Assembly: GCA_937871585.1 (NCBI GenBank)
Contig: CALMPJ010000146.1
Coordinates: forward strand, 1 to 41,480
Direction of reading: 5' to 3'
Source: an uncultured Acidobacteriota bacterium
GTDB taxonomy: Bacteria > Acidobacteriota > Blastocatellia > Pyrinomonadales > Pyrinomonadaceae
DNA: 41,480 nucleotides
This document shows, in pieces, positions 24,736 to 32,543 of the stretch (positions are counted from its first letter, which is position 1; each line of letters begins with the position of its first letter). The notes under the pieces were generated by a model that made no database searches, was not told the origin of the DNA, and saw nothing but the letters and a program-made list of their open reading frames with translations. A program made the translations under genes and the position numbers.

Positions 24736-25383
24736 ATGGCCTACGATTCGACCGGAACTCAAGCTGCGGAGGCGGCCACTCTCACAATGGCTGACCGCAA
24801 GCGAACCGATCACGAGATCGTTGACGCTGTTCGCGGCGGCGACGAGGCGGCGTTCGGCGAGATAATCGAACGCTATCGCGGGCCGATCACAAATTTTCTA
24901 TACAGATTTTTGAACGATTACGAAGAGGCAGTCGATCTAGCTCAGGAATCGTTCGTTCGCGTCTATTTCGCGTTAGATCGATACCACAAAGAGTATGCGT
25001 TCTCGACGTATCTGTATCGCATCGCCAGCAACCTCGCGATCAGTGAATTGCGTCGGCGGAAGCGAAGGAAGCTAGTCTCGCTGACCGGCTTGTTCAGTAG
25101 CGAAGACGATCAGGATGTGGAGTTTCAGCCGCCCGACACACGTGCGTTGCCTGAGGACGAGACGATCGACAAGGAACGCGAGCAGGTGATCGCAAAGGCC
25201 ATCGCAAGCCTGCCGGACAAGTATCGATTGCCGATCGTTTTGCGGGATGTTCAGGGACACAGTTACGAAGAAGTTGCGGCCATTTTGGAGCTTGGCCTGG
25301 GAACGACAAAGTCGCGAATAAGCCGCGGCCGCGGGCTGCTTAAGGACAAACTCGAGAAATATTTTGTTAGTGATGAGCGTTGA
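24736..25383 (+). CDS. ECF-type RNA polymerase sigma factor (SigE/RpoE-like)
   Basis: A 215-residue sigma-70 family factor. Region 2 is about 44-110 (IIERYRGPITNFLYR, DLAQESFVRVY, STYLYRIASNLAI), a charged linker follows (residues 120-150), and region 4 is about 153-208 (IASLPDKYRLPIVLRDVQGHSY, GTTKSRISRGR). These are the hallmarks of RpoE/SigW-like ECF factors that respond to envelope stress. No SD precedes the ATG at 24736; the in-frame ATG at 24787 is an alternative (GGAGG lies 14 bases upstream, too far). The gene overlaps the anti-sigma-like gene at 25373 by 11 bases, so the two are co-translated. Confidence 0.93.
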   Translation: MAYDSTGTQAAEAATLTMADRKRTDHEIVDAVRGGDEAAFGEIIERYRGPITNFLYRFLNDYEEAVDLAQESFVRVYFALDRYHKEYAFSTYLYRIASNLAISELRRRKRRKLVSLTGLFSSEDDQDVEFQPPDTRALPEDETIDKEREQVIAKAIASLPDKYRLPIVLRDVQGHSYEEVAAILELGLGTTKSRISRGRGLLKDKLEKYFVSDER

Positions 25384-26152
25384 ATTTAACAACCAAGACG
25401 AAGGACGCGTGAGCAGAGTGCTGGCGTCGCTGCCACACGTCGAGCCGCCGGGAGACTTTGACGTGCGAGTGCGTTCGCGTATCGCGATAGGAAAACCGGC
25501 AGATAGGCGTTCGTGGTTTTGGCCTGTCTTGGCTGGTGCTACGCCGCTAGTGTTGCTGCTGGCGATCGGTTCGTATTTTGTTTTTCGGCCCGATGTTCCT
25601 TCAACTTCGAATGTCGCATCGCAGCAGAACGTCGAACAGTCTCGTCCGCCCGCCGTGTTGGTAAATGAGTATCCGGAAATCGTAGCAAGCTCGCCATCGC
25701 AGTCATCGAATTCGGAGAAAATGATCGTCAAGGCTCCTGATGTGGATAACGGGATGGTCGTGCCGTCGTCTCCGAGTCGCGGGCCGAATGTTGGCGGTTC
25801 ATACGAAGAAGCAATAACACCGCGACGAACGATAAACCCTAGCGGAATTGGCAATGATACACGCCCGGTTCCGAAGCCTCGCGATTTTGATACGGCGATC
25901 TCGATCCCTATCAAAGACGTTCTGACACAAATCGGAGTTGATTCGCAGGGAGCAACTAACGGAATGAAGATCGTTTCCGTCACGCCGGACGGTGCCGCAA
26001 ATCGGCTGGGACTTCGTGCCGACGACGTGATCGAATCGATAGACGGTAAACCCGTCAACGAGAAAACAAGCTACAAAGGTAAGTTTGCTGGGAAGAAGAT
26101 GAAGGTGGTTCGTGACGGCCAAACCGTCGAGATCGACCTAAATAAACCGTAA
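25373..26152 (+). CDS. Membrane anti-sigma-like protein with a C-terminal PDZ domain
   Basis: A 259-residue single-pass protein. Residues 1-48 are a short cytoplasmic part (ASLPHVEPPGDFDVRVRSRI), typical of anti-sigma factors of this group. A membrane helix is at about 50-71 (PVLAGATPLVLLLAIGSY). A Ser/Pro/Asn-rich low-complexity periplasmic linker (about 75-175) leads to a PDZ domain at about 178-256: MKIVSVTPDGAANRLGLRAD, DVIESIDGKPV. The start ATG at 25373 lies inside the sigma gene; the TTG/GTG codons just upstream are less likely. It probably holds the sigma factor at the membrane, and the PDZ could sense a periplasmic signal. It ends flush against the convergent gene at 26153. Confidence 0.7.
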   Translation: MSVEFNNQDEGRVSRVLASLPHVEPPGDFDVRVRSRIAIGKPADRRSWFWPVLAGATPLVLLLAIGSYFVFRPDVPSTSNVASQQNVEQSRPPAVLVNEYPEIVASSPSQSSNSEKMIVKAPDVDNGMVVPSSPSRGPNVGGSYEEAITPRRTINPSGIGNDTRPVPKPRDFDTAISIPIKDVLTQIGVDSQGATNGMKIVSVTPDGAANRLGLRADDVIESIDGKPVNEKTSYKGKFAGKKMKVVRDGQTVEIDLNKP

Positions 26153-26839
26153 CTACTCGTCCATCGACGACGGCGTCAGATACAAGCCGCCCAAATAAAG
26201 AACTGCCGCAAAGAACTGTACGTAACCAGTCCCCGAACCATACCTCGGCAGATCTAGTAGCCACGTGAAAGTCTCTTTTCCCGGATTCTCGATCATACGC
26301 TGGAGCCAATTTCCCTCACTTGGTCCAACGAGATTCGCGAGCACGAGATATTTGGCTACAAACGCCAAGGTGAACATTGCGGCGAGACTTTTCATAAGTT
26401 TTGCCGCGTCGAAATCCGAAAACAAGTTGTTCCACAGCGTCCAGACAAAGCAAAATCCGATCACCCAAAACGGCAGGCCTTGCTCAGGCATTAGCGAATT
26501 GAATATCTGAACCGTTGCGGTAAACAGCGTTACTAATATTGCCGCATTAGACACATTCTCAAGTGTCGACTTACGTTCGGACAGCCAACCGTCGAGCCTT
26601 AACAATCCCGAACGAACGAAAAGCACCATTGCCGCAGCCGCAAATACCAAACACAGCAACGGCGGCACGAGAAAGATGAACGCACTATCTTTCTCACCGA
26701 ACCTAAGTCCGCCGAGTAGTGTTACGGTCAGAAAAAGCAACGGCAGAACGACGTATCGCAATGTCGAACCTTCACTATTCGCAGGTGCGGCGACGATGAT
26801 GTCACTTTCGACTTCAATGATGTTGGTTCCGTCGCTCAT
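26153..26839 (-). CDS. Multi-pass membrane protein of unknown function
   Basis: A 228-residue hydrophobic protein with about five or six membrane segments: 28-46 (YVVLPLLFLTVTLLGG), 51-74, 94-114, 118-137, 147-170 and 202-222. A charged stretch (RLDGWLSERKSTLEN) lies between segments two and three. I recognise no family motif. The ATG overlaps the upstream gene's TGA (26836-26839), so the two are coupled. The stop abuts the convergent anti-sigma-like gene with no spacer. Confidence 0.75.
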   Translation of the reverse strand: MSDGTNIIEVESDIIVAAPANSEGSTLRYVVLPLLFLTVTLLGGLRFGEKDSAFIFLVPPLLCLVFAAAAMVLFVRSGLLRLDGWLSERKSTLENVSNAAILVTLFTATVQIFNSLMPEQGLPFWVIGFCFVWTLWNNLFSDFDAAKLMKSLAAMFTLAFVAKYLVLANLVGPSEGNWLQRMIENPGKETFTWLLDLPRYGSGTGYVQFFAAVLYLGGLYLTPSSMDE

Positions 26840-27330
26840 TTTCGTTCTCTCGTAAGCTTCAACGGATTCAGATCATCGACCGTTAGCTTGAGGCCTTCTT
26901 CGAATTCTTTCTTTAATTCAGTCGCCGTTCTCATCGTTAACGAACCGTCGGTCGAACGATAGTTCGCATCGATCGCGATCACACGGTCGGCGGCTTTTAG
27001 GCCCTCGGCGAACATTGCGTCGTCATTCGAAACGCGTCCCCAGCCTTGGCGATAATAGCTGTAGGCAATGTAGAACTGCGTCGCGGCGTCGCGTTTTTCC
27101 GGATCGGCCTTGTCGAAAGCTACTCGTGAACCTATGTAGTCTTCGCTGCGAAACAAAGCGGTACCGCGGTCGAATTCGGCTTTGTCGATTGAATACGTGC
27201 CGATCGCGACGCTGCCTTTGGTCGTGACTTCGGCGAGCGTTTTGGGTTGCGACCAATATAGGAACGCGATGAAAGTCAGCCCAATTGCGACTACGCTGAT
27301 CGAAATTATGTGCAGATAGGGCTTTTTCAT
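26836..27330 (-). CDS. Anchored periplasmic protein with TPR-like helices
   Basis: A 164-residue protein with an N-terminal membrane anchor (about 7-27, HIISISVVAIGLTFIAFLY) and a helical remainder resembling one or two TPR units (FDRGTALFRSEDYIGSRVAF, RDAATQFYIAYSYYRQGWGR). It probably works with the multi-pass membrane protein encoded downstream, whose ATG overlaps its stop. No SD precedes the ATG. The divergent amidohydrolase promoter begins right upstream. Function is unknown. Confidence 0.7.
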   Translation of the reverse strand: MKKPYLHIISISVVAIGLTFIAFLYWSQPKTLAEVTTKGSVAIGTYSIDKAEFDRGTALFRSEDYIGSRVAFDKADPEKRDAATQFYIAYSYYRQGWGRVSNDDAMFAEGLKAADRVIAIDANYRSTDGSLTMRTATELKKEFEEGLKLTVDDLNPLKLTRERK

Positions 27331-27339
27331 TGCTATAAT
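27331..27339 (+). promoter_or_regulatory. Extended -10 promoter for the amidohydrolase operon
   Basis: TGCTATAAT is a perfect extended -10 located 44 bases before the ATG at 27383. A -35 is not convincing, which is common with extended -10 promoters. Confidence 0.5.
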
Positions 27340-27382
27340 CGCTTCGTTAATTAAGAATACACGTTTCCCGAATTATCTTTCT

Positions 27383-29044
27383 ATGAAAAAGTTCGTCTGT
27401 CTCGTTTTTGTCGTATCGATGCTCGCCGGTTCGAGTTTCGCTCAAGGCTTTGCCGCCGATCTCGTCATAAAAAATGCAAATATTCGCACGATGGACGCAA
27501 AGCGTACGGTCGCTCGGTCCATTGCTATGTTAAACGGCAAATTCATCGCCGTCGGTTCTGATGCCGAAACGGCGTCGCTTGTTGGCAAGAATACTCGTGT
27601 CATCGACGCCGGCGGCAAGACCGTGATTCCCGGATTCAACGACGCCCACGTGCATTTCATGGAAACAGGCTCGCAGCTATCAAGCGTTGATCTGAGACAT
27701 GCAAAGACGCCGCGGGAATTTGTCGCTCGTATCAAGGCCTTTGCCGCGAAAACACCAAAGGGCCGCTGGATACTCGGCGGAAAATGGGACCACGAGAACT
27801 GGACGCCAAACGCATTGCCGACCGCCGCGTTGATCGACGCAGCTTCGCCGGACAATCCTGTGTTTATCGATCGTTTGGACGGCCATATGGCGTTGGCGAA
27901 CAGTCTTGCGATGCGCCTTGCGGGCGTAAATAAAGACACCAAAGAAGTTGCGGGCGGCGAGATCGTTCGCGATTCGGCCGGGAATCCGACCGGAGTTTTC
28001 AAAGATTCGGCGATGTCATACTTTTACAAGGTCATTCCCGAACCTTCGTTCGAAGAGAAAATGGAGGCGACAGTCGCAGCGACAGAACACGCCGCATCGC
28101 TTGGCATCACCAGCGTTCAGGATATGTCCACGGGCACAGACGTTGGCGTGTTTCAAGAAGTATTGCGTCAAGGCAAACTAAAAACGCGTGTCTATGGCTG
28201 CTCGCCGCTTGATGCTTACAAACGCTGGTCGAACACCGGAATTCATTATGCTTTTGGCAACGCGATGCTGCGAGTCGGCTGTTTGAAAGGCTACGCCGAC
28301 GGCAGTCTAGGTTCGACGACGGCTTGGTTTTTCGAGCCTTACAAAGACGATCCGAAAACGTCGGGCCTGCCGATGGGCGATGTGATGACGACGATGAAGT
28401 CCGATATCGAGGCCGCCGACAAAGCCGGTTTGCAGATCAACATTCACGCAATTGGCGATCGTGGGAACGCTGTGATCCTAGATTATTTTGCGAGTTTGGA
28501 AAAGACAAATGGTGCTCGCGACCGACGTTTTCGCATCGAGCACGCACAGCATCTTCGTCAGGAAGACATCGCACGATTTGGCAAGATCGGTGTCGTTGCG
28601 TCAATGCAGCCGTTCCACATCATCGATGACGGCCGCTGGGCGTGGAAGCGTTTGGACGACAAACGACTAAAGGGAACTTACGCATTCCGAACATTGCTCG
28701 ACACCGGCGGCGTGCTTGCGTTCGGCTCAGATTCGCCAGTAGCTCCGATCAATCCGCTCTACGGAGTTTACGCCGCCGTGACACGCAGAACGCTTGATGA
28801 CAAGAACCCGAACGGCTGGCTGCCCGAGCAAAAGATAACCGTCGACGAAGCCGTCCGAGCCTTCACCTACGGCTCAGCCTACGCCGAATTCCAAGAAAAA
28901 TGGAAAGGCACACTAGAAATCGGCAAACTCGCTGATCTCGTAATCTTGTCAGAGGACATTTTCATTATCGACCCAACGAAGATCGGTCAGGTCACAGTCT
29001 TGACGACTATTGTTGACGGCAAGGTCGTGTTCGAAAAGAAATGA
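27383..29044 (+). CDS. Secreted YtcJ-like metal-dependent amidohydrolase
   Basis: A 553-residue exported hydrolase of the amidohydrolase 3 (YtcJ) group. Signal peptide about 1-20 (GSSFAQ). Metal site HVH is at 89-91 (GFNDAHVHF). Other group hallmarks are present: GGKWDHENW, RLDGHMALANS, LKGYADGSLGSTTAWF, INIHAIGDRGN, RIEHAQ and FGSDSPVAPINPL. The set is complete, so it is probably catalytic, hydrolysing an unknown amide, N-formyl or cyclic substrate in the periplasm. The ATG at 27383 has no strong SD. The next gene is a paralogue and overlaps by four bases (ATGA). Confidence 0.9.
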   Translation: MKKFVCLVFVVSMLAGSSFAQGFAADLVIKNANIRTMDAKRTVARSIAMLNGKFIAVGSDAETASLVGKNTRVIDAGGKTVIPGFNDAHVHFMETGSQLSSVDLRHAKTPREFVARIKAFAAKTPKGRWILGGKWDHENWTPNALPTAALIDAASPDNPVFIDRLDGHMALANSLAMRLAGVNKDTKEVAGGEIVRDSAGNPTGVFKDSAMSYFYKVIPEPSFEEKMEATVAATEHAASLGITSVQDMSTGTDVGVFQEVLRQGKLKTRVYGCSPLDAYKRWSNTGIHYAFGNAMLRVGCLKGYADGSLGSTTAWFFEPYKDDPKTSGLPMGDVMTTMKSDIEAADKAGLQINIHAIGDRGNAVILDYFASLEKTNGARDRRFRIEHAQHLRQEDIARFGKIGVVASMQPFHIIDDGRWAWKRLDDKRLKGTYAFRTLLDTGGVLAFGSDSPVAPINPLYGVYAAVTRRTLDDKNPNGWLPEQKITVDEAVRAFTYGSAYAEFQEKWKGTLEIGKLADLVILSEDIFIIDPTKIGQVTVLTTIVDGKVVFEKK

Positions 29045-30504
29045 ACGTCGTTCGGCCCGCATTAGTTTTATTGATGCTGGCTTCGTTCTCGAACGCGCAA
29101 GTTTCGGCTGAACTCATCATCAAAAACGCCACGATCCGGACAATGGATGCGAAGCGGACTGTTGTTAGTGCCGTTGCGATTCGTAATGGACGAATCGTTT
29201 CGGTTGGCAGCGACGCGGAGATCGCAAAATATCAGACGGCCTCGACGCGAGTTATTGACGCTAAGAAACGCCTTGTATTGCCGGGGTTTAATGACTCGCA
29301 TGTGCATCTGACGGGAGTTGGGAATTGGTTTTCGCATCTGGATAATCAGCGGGCCACGAGCAAGGCTGGTGTGCTGAATGGCATAGCGAGGTTTGCAAGG
29401 TTCTTGCCAAAAGGGCGTTGGATATTGGGCGGGAAGCTTGATGAAAGATATGTGCCGACGTTGGCCGAACTAGATGCGATCACGCCAAATCATCCTGTCT
29501 TTATCTATCTTCGCGATCCAAATAAGGTGTTGGTGAACTCGCGGACGATGCTTCAAGCAAAGGTGCCGGTTCAAACTTATGGCCTTTTCACAGGCGAAGA
29601 TATTCCGCGAATTAAACGTGCCATCCCGGCAAATAACGCGACAAATTGGGCCGAGATCATCGAGGCGGCGAGCAAGTATGCGGCGTCGCTTGGCGTGACG
29701 AGCATTCAGGATGTGCAGTCGGACGATCTGCGTGCGACGCTGCACGAACTCGACCGCAAAGGCAAACTCCTGACGCGTGTTTACGACTGCGTCGGGCTGT
29801 CGGATTGGGAAAAGAATCCGAAGGTCGGTTTGCCCGAAAAAAGCGATACGGCAATGGTTCGCGGCGGTTGCATTAAATGGATGGCTGAGGGCGAAGACGG
29901 CGAAGATACGTTGCTCGGTAAGCGTTTTGCCGCGGCGGACAAAGCTAGTTTACAGGTACTGGTACACGCAATCGGGCCGCGTTCGAACGCGAACACGCTC
30001 TCAGCTTTCGAATACGTCATTGCCCAAAATGGCAAACGCGACCGCCGTTTACGCATCGAACATGCAACGAGAATGCGTGCTGTCGATCACCAACGCGTTA
30101 CGCGAAACGACATCATAATGTCGATGCAGCCGGCGTTATTTGGCTTGGGTTCGGACGATTTTCGAATGCTATATTCTCGCAGAGTGAACCTTGCGTTTGG
30201 CTCAGACGCATCGATGATCGACATCGATCCGATCACAGGAATTCACGCTGCTGTGAATTCGGGCTCAAGTTCAGTGACGGTCGATCAAGCCGTTGCCGCG
30301 TACACGCTCGGAGCAGCGTATGCCGAGTTTCAGGAAAAAGAGAAGGGAACAATCGAGGTTGGGAAGTTGGCAGATCTCGTAATATTGTCGAACGATATTT
30401 TCAAGATGCCGAGTTCAGCGATCCGCAGTGCGCGAGTTGCAATGACCATTGTAAATGGTCGCGTCGTGTTTGAGGCGGAAAAAGAGAAACCACGAATGCT
30501 CTAA
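29041..30504 (+). CDS. Diverged YtcJ-like amidohydrolase paralogue
   Basis: A 487-residue secreted homologue of the upstream gene (signal about 1-19). The metal pair HVH (87-89) is retained in GFNDSHVHL, as are RIEHAT and FGSDAS. However, the DGH motif of the paralogue is replaced by LRDPNKVLVNS, the ADGSLGSTTA region by WMAEGEDGEDTLLG with about 20 residues lost after it, and HAIGDRGN by HAIGPRSN. These are substrate-site positions, so specificity has probably changed or activity is reduced. The C-terminal codons and stop fall in the left arm of an inverted repeat (30490-30534). Confidence 0.85.
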   Translation: MNVVRPALVLLMLASFSNAQVSAELIIKNATIRTMDAKRTVVSAVAIRNGRIVSVGSDAEIAKYQTASTRVIDAKKRLVLPGFNDSHVHLTGVGNWFSHLDNQRATSKAGVLNGIARFARFLPKGRWILGGKLDERYVPTLAELDAITPNHPVFIYLRDPNKVLVNSRTMLQAKVPVQTYGLFTGEDIPRIKRAIPANNATNWAEIIEAASKYAASLGVTSIQDVQSDDLRATLHELDRKGKLLTRVYDCVGLSDWEKNPKVGLPEKSDTAMVRGGCIKWMAEGEDGEDTLLGKRFAAADKASLQVLVHAIGPRSNANTLSAFEYVIAQNGKRDRRLRIEHATRMRAVDHQRVTRNDIIMSMQPALFGLGSDDFRMLYSRRVNLAFGSDASMIDIDPITGIHAAVNSGSSSVTVDQAVAAYTLGAAYAEFQEKEKGTIEVGKLADLVILSNDIFKMPSSAIRSARVAMTIVNGRVVFEAEKEKPRML

Positions 30505-30534
30505 TTTGAATTTTCTCTATTCGTGCATTCGTGG
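30490..30534. repeat. Inverted repeat overlapping the end of the second amidohydrolase gene
   Basis: Perfect 10-base arms, CCACGAATGC (30490-30499) and GCATTCGTGG (30525-30534), flank a 25-base AT-rich loop. The left arm encodes the last residues (PRML). The right-hand half reads CCACGAATGCACGAAT in reverse complement, related to the motif at 610-636. It is not followed by a good T-run, so I do not call it a terminator. Confidence 0.6.
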
Positions 30535-30544
30535 CTCATTCTTC

Positions 30545-30550
30545 TATAAT
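30545..30550 (+). promoter_or_regulatory. Candidate -10 box giving a near-leaderless DUF4920 transcript
   Basis: TATAAT ends nine bases before the ATG at 30560, with no Shine-Dalgarno in between. The -35 region would fall in the inverted repeat. Confidence 0.35.
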
Positions 30551-30559
30551 TGAGTAATT

Positions 30560-31108
30560 ATGAAAAAAGTACTTATCTCATTAGTTTTTGTTTTGGGCGT
30601 TTCAGGCTTTGCTTTCGCACAGACCGGAAATGACGCATCGGAATTGAACAGCAAAGGTGAGCCTGTTGTTAAGAGCAAAGACAATGCTCCTGTTGAGTTG
30701 AAGACCGGCGAAACGATCAAACGCGGCGATGCGTTGGCTTCGGGCGTGAAGAAAAAGACGATCGAAAAGGTGATGAAGGACCCGAACAAGTTCGCTGACA
30801 AAACCGTCGCGATCTCGGGCGTGATCGTTCGTTCGTGCAAGAAAGAAGGCTGCTGGATGGAAATGGCTGACAAAGAAGGCGGCAAATCTGTTCGCGTCAC
30901 TTTCGGCGACCACAAATTCTTTATTCCACTCAATTCCGCAGGCCTCGCAGTTAAAACCCAAGGTGTTTTCAAGACCAAGATCCTGCCGAAAGACCATGTC
31001 GATCACCTGATCAAAGACGATGGTGCAAAATTCGACAAGATCAACGCCGACGGAACAGTGACTGAGGTTTCGTTCGAAGCGATAGGCGTTGAGTTGACGA
31101 AGAAATAA
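30560..31108 (+). CDS. Secreted DUF4920 protein
   Basis: A 182-residue exported protein: signal peptide about 1-20 (GFAFAQ), then a variable Lys/Glu region and an OB-like DUF4920 core. The core has KVMKDPNKFADKTVAISGVI, the paired cysteines RSCKKEGCWMEM (C93 and C98), VRVTFGDHKFFIPL and the following GVFKTKI. The cysteine pair could hold metal or form a redox pair; the family function is unknown to me. Independent of the upstream amidohydrolases: its own candidate -10 is at 30545. Confidence 0.85.
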   Translation: MKKVLISLVFVLGVSGFAFAQTGNDASELNSKGEPVVKSKDNAPVELKTGETIKRGDALASGVKKKTIEKVMKDPNKFADKTVAISGVIVRSCKKEGCWMEMADKEGGKSVRVTFGDHKFFIPLNSAGLAVKTQGVFKTKILPKDHVDHLIKDDGAKFDKINADGTVTEVSFEAIGVELTKK

Positions 31109-31139
31109 CACTCGGGCGGCGTCTCGGGAAAGGAGAACT

Positions 31140-31358
31140 ATGATCGGAAAGATCATTTTGGGAATCGGAATACTTGGTATTCTTCTAGGCATCGCTGTCG
31201 CAGGAATCTCAGCTGCGCTTGTACCGTTGACCAATGGACGAACGAGCTTTGACGAAGCATTGCTTGGCATCATTCCCGGTCTCATAGTTCTGTTTTTCTC
31301 GTTCTTTATTGCCGTGATCGGAATTGTAGTTATGATCGTTGCCCGGAAAAAGAAGTAA
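31140..31358 (+). CDS. Small two-helix membrane protein
   Basis: A 72-residue protein with two hydrophobic helices (about 3-28, IIGIGILGILLGIAVAG-like, and 41-67) joined by a polar hairpin (NGRTSFDEALLG), ending in a basic tail RKKK that should stay cytoplasmic. AGGAG lies six bases upstream of the ATG, a clear RBS. It lies 31 bases after the DUF4920 stop, so may be its operon partner. Family unknown. Confidence 0.7.
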   Translation: MIGKIILGIGILGILLGIAVAGISAALVPLTNGRTSFDEALLGIIPGLIVLFFSFFIAVIGIVVMIVARKKK

Positions 31359-31381
31359 GCTGCATATGACGGCAGCAGCGT

Positions 31382-31403
31382 CGAGGCGGCTTTTGCCGTC
31401 TCG
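31382..31403 (+). terminator. Weak hairpin terminator before dusB
   Basis: CGAGGCGGC / GCCGTCTCG (9 bp with one G.T pair) around TTTT. It is followed by ATTGGTTTATTG, so the T-tract is poor. Confidence 0.45.
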
Positions 31404-31423
31404 ATTGGTTTATTGAGTTTTAG

Positions 31424-32515
31424 ATGAAACCGTTTAACATTCGGAACATTGCGATCGATCCGCCGCTGATATTGTCGCCAATGGCGGGCGTCACAGACTA
31501 TACGTTTCGACGTTTGATCAAGCGTCGAGGTGGTGTGGGGCTTGTTGTGTCTGAATTCATATCGGTCGAGGGTCTAACTCGAAACAATCCAAAGTCGAAG
31601 CGTCAGATGCGTTTTGACGAGGATGAACGGCCGTATGCGGTGCAGATCTTTGGCGGAAGGCCCGAACGGATGGCGATGGGGGCCGAAATGGCCGAAGAAG
31701 TCGGTGCCGACATTCTCGATGTGAATTGCGGCTGTCCTGCTCCGAAAGTTGTGAAAAACGGTGGCGGTTCAGGTTTGCTTAAAGAGCCAAAACTGCTTGA
31801 ATCGATCTTGAAAGAGATCAAAAAGTCGATATCAATTCCGCTTACGCTCAAGCTGCGAACAGGCTACACCGAATCGACGATCAACGTCGTCGATGTTGCT
31901 AAAATGGCTGAGCAATGCGGCGTCGAGCACATTCAGGTTCACGGCCGCACACGCGAACAAGGCTACAAAGGCCTTGCCAATTGGGACCGAATTCGCGAAG
32001 TGAAAGAGGCCGTTAGCATTCCTGTTTCGGGCAACGGTGATATCACTTCGATCGAATATGGCATGAAAAAGTGGCGTGAAACGGGCGTTGACGGCATTCT
32101 GATCGGCCGCGGAGCGATGCAGAATCCGTGGATATTTCGACAGTTTGCTGACGTTCTCGCAGGCCGCGAACCTTATCAGCCTGACGTTGCCGAAAAGAAG
32201 GCTGTGCTGCTCGAGTTCTTTGGACTTTGTCGTGAAGAAATGCCCGAGATAGTATCTTTGGGCAAAATGAAGCAGCTTGCCGGCCAGTTTACGAAGGGGC
32301 TCGTCGGCGGTGCTCAATTTCGCCAGACGCTGTATCATTCGCATTCGGCACAGGAGATATTGGACAACATCGACACGTATTTCGCTACGCTCGAAGAACG
32401 CTCGACGTTCGGTGACGGTGAGGTCGAATCTGACGCCGATATCGAAATGCTGTCGTGCGAAGCTCCGGTTTTACCGACTGTCGAGCCGCACGGGCGACTT
32501 TCAGCGGGAGTTTAG
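31424..32515 (+). CDS. dusB: tRNA-dihydrouridine synthase
   Basis: FMN-dependent reductase that makes dihydrouridine in the D-loop of tRNA. The 363-residue protein has LSPMAGVTDYTFRRL at the N-terminus, VQIFGGRPE, the catalytic cysteine region NCGCPAPKVVKNGGGSGLL (C104 in GCP), KLRTGYTE, VHGRTREQGY, GNGDI and GILIGRGAM. The C-terminal helical domain follows. It is the DusB type by these motifs. The last 30 residues are an acidic/polar extension. Two secreted-protein genes follow on the same strand after 28 bases. Confidence 0.95.
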   Translation: MKPFNIRNIAIDPPLILSPMAGVTDYTFRRLIKRRGGVGLVVSEFISVEGLTRNNPKSKRQMRFDEDERPYAVQIFGGRPERMAMGAEMAEEVGADILDVNCGCPAPKVVKNGGGSGLLKEPKLLESILKEIKKSISIPLTLKLRTGYTESTINVVDVAKMAEQCGVEHIQVHGRTREQGYKGLANWDRIREVKEAVSIPVSGNGDITSIEYGMKKWRETGVDGILIGRGAMQNPWIFRQFADVLAGREPYQPDVAEKKAVLLEFFGLCREEMPEIVSLGKMKQLAGQFTKGLVGGAQFRQTLYHSHSAQEILDNIDTYFATLEERSTFGDGEVESDADIEMLSCEAPVLPTVEPHGRLSAGV

Positions 32516-32543
32516 CATCAAACGTATTTACAGAATTTAACTT

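Noticed and set aside
25072..26058. 328-residue minus-strand ORF opposite the sigma/anti-sigma genes
   Set aside because: The plus strand has clear ECF sigma and PDZ motifs; the antisense is Ser/Thr/Arg-rich noise.
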